This document shows positions 22,018 to 34,709 of a stretch of 64,000 nucleotides of DNA, one piece after another. The stretch comes from Apium graveolens (Eukaryota; Streptophyta; Magnoliopsida; Apiales; Apiaceae): positions 24,295,339 to 24,359,338 of the forward strand of contig NC_133652.1 in assembly GCF_009905375.1 (NCBI RefSeq), read 5' to 3'. Every line of letters begins with the position of its first letter. Within the stretch, counting starts at the first letter, position 1. The position numbers and the translations under genes were made by a program. Below the pieces are notes generated by a model. That model did no database searches and had not been told where the DNA came from. It was given only the letters and a program-made list of their open reading frames with translations.

Positions 22018-23289
22018 ATGGACTCACAAAAACAACCTGCAGCTCTCTCTAATAAGCTTTCCCCTTTCTTTGGCATGAAAAAATCTGTTGGATACGAAGA
22101 TCAACAAGCCTCTCACTCGAAATTATCTAGGCCGGGAAGGGATGCCACAAAATCGCTTATCGAGGAGCAAGCTAATGAATCTTCATTCACTTTTCATCCT
22201 GAGAATGTGGTTAACAAGAACAATGGTTATTTACTTGTCAAACCTTCACATGAATTTCTACAAAATGCTTGTGATTATTGGAAGAGTAGTTGCTTAGGTT
22301 ACTTCGATAATAATGTGATTGCAAATACTGATAAAACTAAAATTAAGGATGCTCTTGTTGAGAAATATCATAAAGTTGGTCTTACCGATGTTTATTTCCA
22401 TCAATTGGGTTATTTGGTTTTGAAATTTGAAAATACTCAATCTGCTTCCAAAGCCATTGAATGCAGTCCTCTGTACATTGATGGTCAGAGAATTCATGTG
22501 CACAAATGGTTTGAGCATTTTCAAACTGTTTATCCTTTGAACAAAGAAAATGTTTGGATTGAGATCTCTAATATTCCTTTCAGTTATTGGTCTGTTGAAG
22601 GGTTATGCTATATATGTAGTGCTATAGGTAGGCCTATAGCATTTCATAGACAAACTCTTGTGAGTGCTAAGAATAAGTCCCCTTCTGATCAAGCTCTAGT
22701 CTGTGTGGAGATTGATGTGGGTGCAACCCGACCTACTGTTCTTATGACTGTGATTCCTGGTCATTCTGATAAATTTTTGGCTAGGGTTAACATTGTTTAT
22801 CTGGAATCTCCTCAAAGCTGCCTTATGTGTCTTTCCGTTGATCATTAAACGGAAGCTTGTGAGGATGTACTGGAATTGGTTCCTTGTATGTACGATTCTG
22901 CAAGACAAGGAAAGGATATATTCAAGTGGAAGAAAGAATATTTCTGTGATACAGATGATAGTATCCCCGAAGAGGAAGTTCAGGTTTCTGAGCCACAGGG
23001 TGAATCTAAAGGCAAGCTTGTGGCTGATGAAGGGGAGAGTCATGAGGGTACCTATTCTAGGATGGTGGTTATTGGCCTCCCAGCTAAACCTGAACAGTAC
23101 TTCCAGCGGAAGCACATTAGCAGGGAAAGAAAGAGGTCAATATTGGAACAGGAACCTGAAAAGGGTGCAGAAGAAGCAGCTGCAGGGGGTCCTCCTGCTC
23201 AAGATATAGATTCAAGGGGTGTTCTATTGAATGCTACTAAAGACGCCGGCGGCAAGAAACGGACAAAATGTGAGGCCCAAGACAGCTAA
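22018..23289 (+). pseudogene. DUF4283/zinc-knuckle gene with premature stop, copy B
   Basis: The 1272-bp frame has no indels, but codon 277 (22846-22848) is TAA in place of TCA. The predicted product is 276 residues and ends directly after the knuckle His (H276). It therefore lacks the last knuckle Cys and the whole acidic/basic tail. The DUF4283 part is unchanged. The remaining 137 codons (22876-23289) stay open in the same frame, so the lesion is recent. A truncated DUF4283-only protein cannot be excluded. Confidence 0.8.
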
Positions 23290-24320
23290 ACTAGGCAACT
23301 CTGGTAGATGGAGAACTATGAGTAATTAATATTAGTGTACTTTCTATTTATATAAACTTCTATGTTAAGGTTTAGCCCACATCAAGTATGGTTTGTGTGC
23401 TCCTATACAAGAGCTTAACTTTGCCGGATCCATGAAATTTATTGTGAGGTTTGATCAATTTTATTAGTCGGGTTTCTGCTCATTTTTTATCATTATCAAC
23501 ATTGTAAAGATTAAAGTTTTGAGTTTCTTATAGGGATATAATGTGATTGTATACTTCTTATTTATCTGTTGAATTGCCTTTTTTTAGCATGATCAATTGA
23601 TACATCTATATATGTAGCTGATATTGGGAGTGATACTGTGGGCTTTGAGATGAATTTCAGTTGGTCTTCTAGGGTTTAATTTGAACATTAATTGCAAAAT
23701 TTCTTCCTACTGCCAGTGATAAAATGGGAACTCCAATAATACTAACAGCTAGAGGAAACATGTAAAAAGAGTTTTACATCATTAAATAATTATTTTCCTT
23801 TTTTAAAAATTTTTACTAATTAAAAGGGGGTAAAGAAGTTTAACAATGTTTTTAGAAAATCCAGCTGTTGATCTAGGAATGGAATGACCATGTTTCCATT
23901 ACACTGGTGAACTTGTTTTTTATATAATTAATTAACTATTTGATATATCTTCAAAATTTAGTACTTTTTTGTTATTGTGATTGTTTTATTTCACAAAGAA
24001 ATTAGTTCAATTTCTGATATATAACATTTGAGATTCTAAGCATATACAACCCTCATCAAATTTATATTTATTTTGATTGTTTCAAAGGTTTGAAAGTGAA
24101 ATCAATTGCAATACAGATTATTGTTCACTAATTATTTCCTCATTATAAGGATTTAGTATATGCAAGTTTTTTTTATGTTTGTGTGTACTTTATGATTTCT
24201 TCCATTTGATTAAAAGATAAGAATACAATTATGTGAAAACATGGAGATGGGTTTTAAATGGACAGTAAATATCCAATCTTTATGAGTCAAAAGATTTTGT
24301 TCATTAAAATGATTAATATA
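23290..24320. other. Conserved downstream spacer, unit B
   Basis: Matches 3540-3889 plus 8697-9378. No gene or terminal repeat recognised. Confidence 0.5.
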
Positions 24321-24895
24321 TTGGTCATTTTATAATCAATAGCAATTGAATTTTTTCCCACCTTTAAAGAAAAAATTTAAGGGTAAAAAACCAAAATACC
24401 CACCATTTGGGGGTCTGGTGCCCAAAATACCCACATGCGGGAAAACTGCCCATAATACCTACTGAATGCGCATTCATATCATGCGTACCCTTTTTTAAAA
24501 AAAAAATTACAAAGGATACGCATGTCAGACATGCGTATCCACCCATGCGTATCCTTTGTAAATTTTTAAAAAAATAGGATACGCATGTTACAAATGCGCA
24601 TTCAGTTGGTAAAAATGACAGTTTTCCCGCATGTGGGTATTTTGGGCACTTGAAACCAGAAAGTAGTAAAAACCTAAAATACCCACCATTTGGGGGTCTG
24701 GTACCCAAAATACCCACATGCAGGAAAACGCCTATAATACCCACTGAATGCGCATTCATATCATGCGCACCTTTTTTTAAAAAAAATTACAAAGGATATG
24801 CATGTCTCTGCTATAGTAAACAGTCGATACGCACGTCTGACATGCGTATCCTTTGTAAATTTTCAAAAAAATAGGATACGCATGATAAAAATGTG
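24321..24895. repeat. Single MITE dimer of unit B
   Basis: First monomer 24418-24649 with inverted arms starting GTGCCCAAAATACCCACATG; second monomer truncated at about 24895. The left flank matches the first dimer of unit A (9379) and the right junction matches the second one (11890), so it looks like a recombinant of the two. Confidence 0.8.
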
Positions 24896-25870
24896 CATGT
24901 TGATGATATTGTAGTTACAAGTGACAACAATTTCATTCGATAAATTAGATAAAAAAATTCTCTCTCAAGGAAATAGGCAAACTCACCACTTTTCTCGGGG
25001 TGGAAGTAATCCTTACTCCCAACCAAAATTTATATCTCACAAATAATGCATATGTATGACTTACTAGCTTTATACAAAATGGATGGTTTTAAAGATACTG
25101 TTATACCTATGTGTTCTTCCCTCTTATTTACATAGATTAAGCATCTCAAATTGTGTTCCAATTCCTTACCGTCTCCTCCTTTGAAGGTTTGCGATACATA
25201 TCCATTACACGTTCTGACATGTGCTTCACTGTGAACAATTTATCTCAGTAATGCATTCTCAACCTGTAACACATATTGGATTGATCTTAAATGAGTTCTG
25301 ACATATTAGAAAGGTACTATCAATAATGATCTCTACCTAAATAAAAACTCAATCTTGAATAATATTTGATTAATATTGGGATGTAAATAATGATACATCT
25401 CTACCAACGGATATGTTTCCTATTTAGGCTCGAATCCTATCTCTTGAAAGTCCACTTAAAAATACAAAACTGAATACAAAACTGTTGCAAATGATGCAAT
25501 TGATATTTTGTGAATTAAAAATTTACTTCATCAGTTAAGTGTTTCACTTTCATAACCACCATGATTTTTCATAACGACACATATGCATATTTAAATTTAA
25601 ATTCAATCTTTATTCCTCGCCTAGAATTCTTAAATATATGTTACAAGATATAAGTCATCAATTGAGCTTGGAGTCTTTAAAGTGGATAATAGATGAAAAT
25701 GGTACACCATTTAAACATGAAATGTTATACCTATTATAATAATGGTAATATGAGTTAGGGGATAATAGATTGGTAATAATTATACTATATCATTTAATCA
25801 TTGACTATTATACATACTCCTGTCATATTAGTATTAAGTCCTAAAGTGATTAGGCATTTAATTCGAAACA
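24896..25870 (+). pseudogene. Copia RT-RNase H relic, unit B (front missing)
   Basis: Begins at the DDI motif (GTTGATGATATTGTAG) and carries the same decayed downstream pol sequence as 11890-12850. The RT front half and 1.3 kb of spacer are gone. Confidence 0.7.
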
Positions 25871-25986
25871 CCAACTTACAGGCAATTAGTATCATATATC
25901 ATTATGATACTATCTATTCAGTTTTGGGCACAATGTCTCATATGTCATAATGAATCGGCACGACATACATATGACATGGCGAGACG

Positions 25987-26574
25987 TCAATTAGTAACTT
26001 TTGATGCTTGACTGACATATGCAAGTTCAAATATTGGCGGAATGAGATGGGATGTACTGTACTTATCAAAGATTTTGTTAAAGTTCTTTAAATTAGACTT
26101 CCAGTCTTGTAGATCTAGGAGGAAGAGCTGAGGCCTCAATAAAAACATTATTAGTATGGGATGAATCACCGATAATTGATAACGATGGACTGTACAATGA
26201 TATGGCGGGTGATAATGGGCTATTATTATATATCTCAAACCGGTGAGACACTTGTGAGATGGTGATTCTGGTGCTGGAGTTATAAATGGAGTCTATTATG
26301 GGCTGGTTGTAGAGGAATTCTAAAAGATTAATGGAAAGTGGTATTGGATGAGATTGTGTAATTGGATAGGATGTGTTGAAGTGTCTAGCATTGGATCTCG
26401 GTATTTTATGATACAGTTGGAGCATAAAATGATGAAACCTCTCCACAAACCTGATATGTTGGAAAAAATAAAGCCATTAGGTTCTTGTGCTAAAATAATT
26501 ACATGTAGATTTGGCACATTAGTAACTAAGAAATAGGAATGGAGTGAATTCAGAATAACAATATAGGCATACAA
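25987..26574 (-). pseudogene. Probable copia linker relic, unit B
   Basis: Minus-strand frames of 83, 117 and 84 codons, Ser/Pro/Asn-rich. The 117-codon frame (26446-26093) ends with ALPPRSTRLEV, resembling the start of the conserved region before copia RT. The site AAAGT at 26090-26094 is the uninterrupted counterpart of the copia insertion in unit C. Confidence 0.45.
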
Positions 26575-27587
26575 AAACTTTGAGACGGTTACAGGTTCGA
26601 GTTTGACAAAAATAATATAATGGGCTGCAAGAGGGATTTAATTTTGATGACATGTGAATTGTTAGATAAACTAGATAAACAGCTAGAAAAAAAGCATGAG
26701 ACCAAAATCTTACGAGAGTAGAAACTTGATGAAGTTAAGTAAGTCCAGTTTGGATAACTTGGTCATGACGATAATAAGCGAGAACATTATGATCCGAGGT
26801 ATGATGTGGTGTTGTAAAATGTGATATCTGAAAGAAAATTAAATAGAGTGAAGTGCTGCGTTAGGCCTTCATTGTTCGAATATACAGAAATAATACATAT
26901 TTGATATAATTTTTTGAAAATATTTTTTAATTGATAAAATGCATAAATATCAATTAAAATAATATATAGAGGATAAAGTCAGATGATGTACGATTATCAA
27001 CATCAATAAAAATAATATATAGAGCACTTAGTATTGTCAACGGAAGTCAGCGATAGTTTAGTGTATAATAATTCAAAAGGTTTAGAGTTAGTCATGAAAG
27101 ATGTACCCAACTTAAGCTTACAATCTTTATTTTAAGAACATGCATTACAGGTAGGGCTAACCAAAAAAAATCAAACCTACCGAGCCGAACAGAATCAAAC
27201 CGTTCAAATCATTTTTTCGTATATTTTATCGGCTTGATTTAGTTTAGGTTTGATTTAAATCAAACCAATTTTACGGTTCGATTTTCACATCCAAATCGAC
27301 TATTTAAGACCTAATCAGACCGTTTCAAAATATATTAACATATACATTAAACATATGTAACCTAACTTAAATTTATCTTATATCATATTTAGTCATTTTA
27401 TTTTATACCTTACATATCATATTTTATTAAATATATTTCTATTTTACCAACTCTTAACTTGGCTAATAAATGTTCAAATATTGGACAAGAATCATAATAT
27501 ATATAAAAAATCCGATATTGTTTGATTATCAACACAAACACAAAAGCGTAGTATCTATAGGTATTACAGTTGTAACACTTTATGTAA
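26575..27587. other. AT-rich spacer, unit B
   Basis: Copy of 13565-14567. Nothing coding seen. Confidence 0.45.
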
Positions 27588-27592
27588 TACCT

Positions 27593-28231
27593 AGTCACAC
27601 ATCGAGTAAATTTAGAACTTTTCTTCAATTTGTAAGGAAAAGTATTATTACTAAGTACACCAACAAATCATTATCTTTTGAGGATCAGTGGTTGGATTCA
27701 GAACTACCCAGGAAGGTTTCGACTACTTATGTCAGACTCATAATCGATACTTTAGTTAATTTTTGTCAACACTCGGGATTTGACCCGAGTTATTACATAT
27801 GGTATGAGAGCCGGCTATGAAATGCTGGAATCGTCAAGTTTCGGGAGGTGGGGACACGAAGGCTGGTGGTATTATCCCCTAATGGGAATCAGAGGTCTGG
27901 AGGGGGGAACACGAAAATTGTCGGTATTATTCCACAAGAGAGATAAAATCTTGGAACTATGGGCTGTCTCTTTACGATTGACGAGGAAGTTAGAAGTTTA
28001 ATTGGGGGAGTCTGTAATACCTCAGTCCCACATCTAGGTAGTCCAGTTTATAAAACAAAGTACTACTACTAAGTGCACCAATGAATCATGATATATTGAG
28101 GACATGTGGTGGGTTTGTAGACTACGAAAATTTACTGCATTTGAGCCAATATATTTCGACTTATTACAGGCTCGAAATCGGGACTTGGCACATTTTTTGA
28201 AAAGTACTCGGAATTGACCCGGGTTGTCACA
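27593..28231 (+). mobile_element. TRIM, unit B
   Basis: 639 bp with target duplicates CTTTA at 27588-27592 and 28232-28236. LTRs at 27593-27797, ending ACA, and 28013-28231. The primer-binding site reads TGGTATGAGAGC (one mismatch). It is the duplicate of 14573-15218. Confidence 0.85.
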
Positions 28232-28236
28232 CTTTA

Positions 28237-28970
28237 TCCATCTCTAGTCACGTCCACTATTTAAACCATTATAGCCTTCTGCCTCTTGGTTCGTTGTACC
28301 TTTTATGTGACATATTCTCCGGTTGCCACGGTTTTTGCCATGTAATCCTCCAAATTCTGATTTTTAATTCCAATCTTACTGAGTTAAAAGCAGCCGATTC
28401 ACATTATCTTTAACATGCCCATGAATCCTCTCTTCATGAGCTTTCAAATGCCATATTACCTCTTCTAGTGACATCTTCTATTTAAGACCCCATATTGCTC
28501 ATTCATTAAAGCAGTCTGTAGAAATTTGATGGGACTGGCCTTAATAATTTCTTCACAATATAAGCTTCCACCATCTTTTCTCTCAAGGCTCGTATATTTT
28601 ATACTATTCATTTAGTTTCATATTGTAATCTTCAAGTTGCTCTTTCACCTTCATTTTATATTCAAACTCATCTTTTAACGTTTGCATTTTTGCGACTTTC
28701 ACTCAATTTTCTACCATGCACATCATTTTGATTACATCACAAGCTTCCTTGACGGATTTCTTCTCAGCAACAGACAGCAGTATATATTTTGAGATGCCAT
28801 GGTAATTTGCAACCATTTCAATCTTGTTCATTTTCACTTCAACAACTAGCTTCGGGTCGTAGGGTTTCATAGCCTTTCACACTCCTTGAGCTCGCATGAA
28901 TGCTTTCATCTTCAATGAAGATGTTGTGTGGTTGTGTCTCGCGAACATCAGGTACATAGTTCAAGCCAGC
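28237..28970 (-). pseudogene. Decayed copia gag relic, unit B
   Basis: Copy of 15224-15960 with further changes. No long frame remains. Recognised by the match to unit A and the same LKMKAFM-like segment near 28910-28880. Confidence 0.65.
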
Positions 28971-29040
28971 AGTCCATTTATTGCCTTTTGGTGTATGTGT
29001 GGTTTGTTGATTGTTTGGGGGGATCCTCAAGTTAAGTGTT

Positions 29041-29363
29041 TGGATCTGATATCAAGTGTGTGATTTTAAGCTCATAGTTTGATCACACATATAATCAAAA
29101 AAATAAAGAACACTGAATTGTATATATAAAAATGAGAAGATAAAAGAAAGATTAGTGTATTTTTTTACGTTCAAATACATTACATGCAGATATAGAAAAT
29201 AGATAACAAACTGAAAAATAGCTTTAAACAAAATACTCAGCCCATAATAAAGATACAGGTGAATAGCTTATACTACGAAGTCTATAACTGCTAATATGTG
29301 TTCACAACAATGTTTATAACTAAATAAAAAAAATTATAACAAATTTTTGGATTTATTCCGACA
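29041..29363 (-). mobile_element. Decayed copia 5' LTR and primer-binding site, unit B
   Basis: Decayed primer-binding site (plus strand GATCTGATATCA) followed by a 307-bp LTR-like segment 29057-29363 ending TTCCGACA; copy of 16029-16348. Confidence 0.55.
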
Positions 29364-31552
29364 TTGAGATCATAATAAATTGCAAGTTCTTGATATCTTT
29401 ATATATATTATGTATCGTTTCCCGCTTCATTTTTTTATCATTTAATTATTTTTGAATTTTCATTTCTTGTAAGCTCCTTCTATTACTAAATATAGTTCAA
29501 TCAGCGACTATCGAGGCATATCGCATATTAATATTCCAATATTATGCTTACATACAATCAATGTTTAAGGACTGGATAAAGATAACTACTTCATTTCTTT
29601 CAATAATAATCACACTGTTCAACAAATGCCTCTTATGATACACAACTTTTTAATGCGATTGATAATTAGGTACAAACAAGGTGCAGTTTAATGTTGCGTC
29701 TCTAATAATCATCTTTGTTTCTTTTTGTTTTTTTATAAAATCAAATGAACTGAAAAAGTCTTTAGTAATGATTATTTAGGTAATTAGATTAATTGTATTG
29801 ATCACATCCCAAGATTTTAGAGTTGCAAATAAAGTTTTCTCTAGAAAGTTGGGGAGAAAGTGACTTATATAAACGTCTCTTTACATTTGGAAATGCAATA
29901 AACAAACGGAGTTGATCTTGTGAGAACTTCTAAAATCTCTATATTATAATATTACGGACTCTAACCATGTTATCAATTATGTTATCGATTATGTAGTTGG
30001 GGAATTAGGAAAGAACTAGTATAATAACCTATACGAAGCACGGGTCATTTTCAAGAGTTTTTTTATGCATCGTGCAATTATAATATTTTTAATTAATTTT
30101 TTATTTGTAAATGTTGTATAATGTGTAATGTATATCAAATACAAGTTGATTGTTTATCAATGTGTATTATTTTCATACAAGAGATTATCAAATTACACAA
30201 CATTTCTAATATAGCTCATCAAGCAAAATATATATATATATTCTTGTTTGTGTTGTGTAATTTATATTTAATGAATGAATATAAATAGGGTAGTTAGTGT
30301 ATGATTAAAACCAAATAATTAAACTTAATATGTAGAATGCCGTTAATATGTTTACAAAAAAAAGCTAAAAATTAACATATATATGTTGATACAGAGTTGA
30401 CTAAAAATTTTGATTTTTTTTAAAAAAAATTTGTGTATTGGTATGTATTATTATCGAGTTCATTACTAACTTACAATTAACCTATTCAATTTAAAAAGAT
30501 AAAAATTGCATAACTGAAGTCAGAATGACTTGCAATCATAATATACAATAATGTAAAATTTACACTACTATTAATATAAAAGTTGATTTTAATGAAAAAT
30601 GTTAGTTTCTGAAATTCAACATATGTATGTATGAAAAATGTTAATTTTTTATTTACACTAATTTTAACAAAAAAAGTTTAAGTTATATGTGTGTGTTAGC
30701 ATGTAAATTATCATATTTTACATTTATTAGTAAATTACGATGGTTTCAATTATTACATGATAAATATTTAATTTATGTACATGTATATTCATTATTAATA
30801 TCTAGTGAGGCAATTGATTACTTAAATAACATGCATTTATATTTATTCAAAAATTAAAATTATGTAATAAATAAATTGTAATAATTTATATATGGTATTC
30901 ACATTATCATTTAAAAACCATCCATATCTATTATTTTAATATAAAAATAAATTATATATTATAAAGACTTAATATTGATATTCATGATATTTCGAAGAAT
31001 TCGAGGAAAAAAATTGTAATTTATTGTTATTTAAACCATTTTTAAATTTGTTTCATTACGACTATAATATTTCTTCATATAATAATTTGATAACATTGTA
31101 TACTATTCTCCTAAAATTAAATATTTTTCAATTCGATAAAGTTTCATAAATATCATATAAACTGGTTAATTCCTTAAAATTATTGAACAATATATATATT
31201 TTCTTTAAATAATATAAAATACATTGAATCAAATACTACAATATAGTATAGATATAACTTTTATTTGAATAATTGAATATATAAAATTAATTCAAAATAT
31301 TTGCACTATCTTACCTTCATCAATGAATATTGAGTATCTAAAATAGTTCTTTTTTAAGAAGCTAGTTTTTTAAGTGAAAAATAAAAAATAAATCGATTTA
31401 ACATATCATCGTAGTTTTAACAAATCTCGTGAGATCTCATGTCAAATTTTGAATATTTTTAAAATCCAAAAAACAATGATGCACTTCGAGCGAAGTTAGT
31501 AATTTTAATACAAGTAATCATTTTCCATCATTTCATTTAATGTAAAATATTA
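29364..31552. other. AT-rich spacer, unit B
   Basis: Copy of 16349-18490 joined to 19665 onward at about 31518 across a short AAT overlap. No gene seen. Confidence 0.5.
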
Positions 31553-31783
31553 CTCCTCCTCCTACCCATTCATTTATTTACTTATTTACAATACGTCTTT
31601 CGATTCTTTATGTTTCAAAGTTTTTCAAAATTAGTAAGGATATATAATATTAGAAGTTATATATTCTCTATATTACTTCATTATACTCTATTTATACATT
31701 TAACATTACATTAAAGATTATTGGTTCACTTATGCCCAATTCCATTGTAAAGAATTTTATAGGAAAATTGGGTGGAAGGAGAG
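31553..31783. mobile_element. Stowaway-like MITE, unit B
   Basis: Copy of 19697-19924 between TA dinucleotides, with one extra CTC in the left arm. Confidence 0.6.
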
Positions 31784-31942
31784 TATATATTTTAAAAAAC
31801 ATAAGTTAAGGGAGATCACTACAAGAAAAACGGCTAAGTATGACTCGTCGAAAATGGTCGGATTTAATAGTCAAACCTCAGTTTGACTAGTACAGTTAGC
31901 TAACTAGTGTTTAAACCTGAATTAGTGTTTCGATTTTTTAAA

Positions 31943-33257
31943 GGGGATTTATACAATCTGTCCCAAATTTATGAGTTACTTTACTGATATGTCCTTTTTT
32001 ATTCAATAATTATAATTATGTCCTCTAGTTAATTTTAACTCATGTAAAACTCATATATATATAACTACTTTATAAATAATACTAAATATGACTAGAATGC
32101 CTTATAATACAAATACTAAGCCATAAAACTAGATTTTAAGTTCTTAAAGATCACATAAAATATCCAACATTAAAATATAATACATAATTCAGTGCAGTAG
32201 AATTATCTCACAAATCTAGTGTCCCGGGTCGGTTGTTATTGAAATTTCAGAATTAAGCAACGCCTGCAAATACATATATATTTGATGTTGTCAAAAATCA
32301 AAATAAAAAGAATTATATAGCGAGTCTATGATGTAGTGACAGAATGATTGTGTTAGCAAAACAAAATATTCTTTAAGTTTTGTCAGCAATCAACTACAAC
32401 TATAATATCCTTCAAGTAAGGTTAAACAACACTCATGGTGTTCTTCCAGTACGCCTAAGTTGGGAGTGACGATTTCATCACTGAAAATAAGTCAAGCAAG
32501 CAGCCATGCAAGATTCGTAGTACTGGTACACCAATGTGTATTTACATGTATATTTATATTTATTGATTGAGAAAGTTTTATACATTGATCCGCAAACTTA
32601 AGTCAGTGTGATGTTTCACTCTATTTGTTGCATCATAATTTGTTAAATTTTAGTTTTCATCATTTTCTAGAAGTTATGTGGTCTCCTGTATATATAAATA
32701 CTTTTCGGATTAGATTTAACTCTTTTCATCAACAATATAATCATGCACATTAAGATATCACAATATAACGGTAGCGTAAAAAGATTATATATGACATTTG
32801 AAGATGTTAACTATTAAAGTTAACCATGATTACGCCCATACTTGAACAGGATCTGTTCTATAGTAATCGTACCTCTATATCCTTGATTAGTAATCGTACC
32901 TCTATATCCTTGATTTCTAAGGAGACAGGTGACCAAGTCTGGTGGATGAATCATGATTGTAGGACCAGAGCGTGATTAACAGCCCTGCACGGTCAGTGCA
33001 CCATTCAGAGCCGTAGAGGATCGTTCTCAGTTGGGTTATTCCTGGCTGGGGTGGTCTTGCAGTTGTCTGACAAACCTCTCAACTTTTATTTAGCAAAAAA
33101 AAAAGTTAACCATGATTAATTACAAATTATAAAAAATCTGGTATACAGGATATATCTCTAAATATAATTAGAAATAGGACATATTTATAAATCAACTTTT
33201 AAAATGGGACATATTAATTTAGCAAAAAAAAAAATGGGACATATTTGTAAAACACAT
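31943..33257 (+). mobile_element. Nested Mutator-like foldback element, unit C
   Basis: Left end GGGGATTTATACAATCTGTC, right end the imperfect inverse ending ACACA here (ACACCC in other units). Similarity of the two arms continues for about 90 bp, with repeated ATGTCC blocks. It sits in a 180-bp repeat, with TTTTTTAAA at 31934-31942 and 33258-33266, a 9-bp duplication that fits Mutator-like elements. No transposase frame. It carries the U3 retropseudogene. Confidence 0.6.
32832..33101 (+). pseudogene. U3 snoRNA retropseudogene with internal duplication, unit C
   Basis: Same insertion, flanked by AAAGTTAACCATGATTA at 32816-32832 and 33102-33118, perfect on both sides here. The 5' part reads ACTTGAACAGGATCTGTTCTA, the closest to plant U3 of the four. 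A 27-bp segment starting TAGTAATCGTACCTC is tandemly doubled (32861-32887 and 32888-32914), which would break U3 folding. Confidence 0.75.
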
Positions 33258-34271
33258 TTTTTTAAAATTATTTTTCAATGATCAAACCGTATGTATGCCA
33301 ATATATATATGTTATATATATGTGTGTGTATTAGTGATATAACCAAAATTTCAAATCAAAATAATTTTATTTGATTTGTCATTTTAACAGTCAAGTTTCA
33401 GTTTGACTAGTATAGCTAACTAGTGTGTATTCCTGAATTGGTGTTTCAATTTTTTTAAAAATATTTTTCAACGATCCAACCTTGGATGCCAATATATATA
33501 CATATATATTAGTGATATAACAAAAATTTCATATCAAAATAATTTTATTTGGTTAGCCATTTTAACAATCAAGTTTCAGTTTGACTAGTACATTTACCTA
33601 GTGTTTATTCCTGAATTGGTGTTTCGATTTTCTTTAAAAAAATTCAATGATCCAACAGTATGTCAAAGTGTATATATATATATTAGTGATATAACCAAAG
33701 TTTCGTATCAAAATAATTTTATTTGGTTTGTCATTTTAACAGTCAAGTTTCAGTTTGACTAGTACAGCTAACTATTATTTAATCCTAAATTGTTGTTTCG
33801 ATTTTTTTAAAAATACTTTTTAAATTATTATTTTTTGTGTGTTTTTTCGTTTACTAAATACAACCGCTTGCAATCAATTTAATTATTTCAACCGATTTCG
33901 GTTGAAATCGTTTTTTTTTTTGCATTTGGCTGTTTTGTTTTTTTTGCTATTTCAGTAAATTCAAACAAAAAAAGCGGGAAAATATCCCTCCATTTGGTAA
34001 GGCTATATTGGACAGCTAGCGGTTGAATTTAGGAGCGTAAAAATAATTTAGTTGGCGGGAAAATTCCCTCCAGTTTTGGCAAGGCTAAATTCGACCGCAC
34101 AAAAATACCAGTCGAATTTTTAACTAAATTCAACCGCACTATGACAATCGAATTAAAATTCGACCGTTGGCGGTTGTATTTAGCCGTGGTTGACCATAAA
34201 TTCGACCGAATTCGGTCGAATTTAGATCGGTTGAATTTGTTGGTTGTATTTAGCCTTATATTCTTGTAGTG

Positions 34272-34709
34272 GATGTTTTACTAATATTTGAAATAGATGA
34301 GATAAATCCCAAGATTGTTATTTAATAACATTTGATATTGCTCTCAAATATTTAGATTATTCTGAATTATTATATTTTAGATGGTAAACCAAAAAACAAA
34401 AGTTGTTAGAAAGCACAACTGTTAAGTAGATTGAAATGTACGTGTAGTGGTATCGGATGCTAGAAAGAAATTATCAACAAGCTCCTATTTTGGTTGTTTC
34501 CTCTTGATTACAAAATCAAATGAAAAAAAATGTAGGCCCCTTCTAAACGGAAATTAATAATGGAGACTTCCTCGATATCATCTCCATTTTCTCTTTTCTG
34601 TCCCAAAACATTTTTAACCTTATTTTCAGGTTCGACAAACCTTTCCATCTCTGCACCCCCTTCCTCTCTCCTCACAGATCTCTAACCTGCAGTCGAAAAT
34701 TTTCTTGCA
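34272..34709 (+). promoter_or_regulatory. Leader region of DUF4283 copy C
   Basis: Copy of 1831-2267. The upstream ATG at 34560 is in the main frame here but meets a stop before the gene start. CT-rich leader retained. Confidence 0.4.

Larger units (their letters stand above)
19958..31816 (+). repeat. Tandem unit B
   Basis: 11.86 kb, the most reduced unit. Relative to A it lacks about 600 bp inside the CACTA element (junction at about 20045), the 3-kb gene duplication, the DNA between the two MITE dimers, and about 1.17 kb at 31518. It shares the TRIM and the inverted RT relic with A. Confidence 0.9.
31817..34271 (+). mobile_element. CACTA-like element, unit C (both ends present)
   Basis: 2455 bp, starting CACTACAAGAAAAACGGCTAA and ending TTCTTGTAGTG, flanked by GAT at 31814-31816 and 34272-34274. 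These are textbook CACTA termini with the 3-bp target duplication. The terminal repeats match over about 20 bp with mismatches. TAAATTCGACCG-type motifs crowd the right 250 bp. No transposase. Inside are a foldback element (31943-33257), a U3 retropseudogene and three 180-bp repeats (33270-33830). Confidence 0.85.

Noticed and set aside
22294..22524. Minus-strand 76-codon frame conserved in units B, C and D
   Set aside because: It is the antisense of the DUF4283 region; its conservation follows from the gene duplication.
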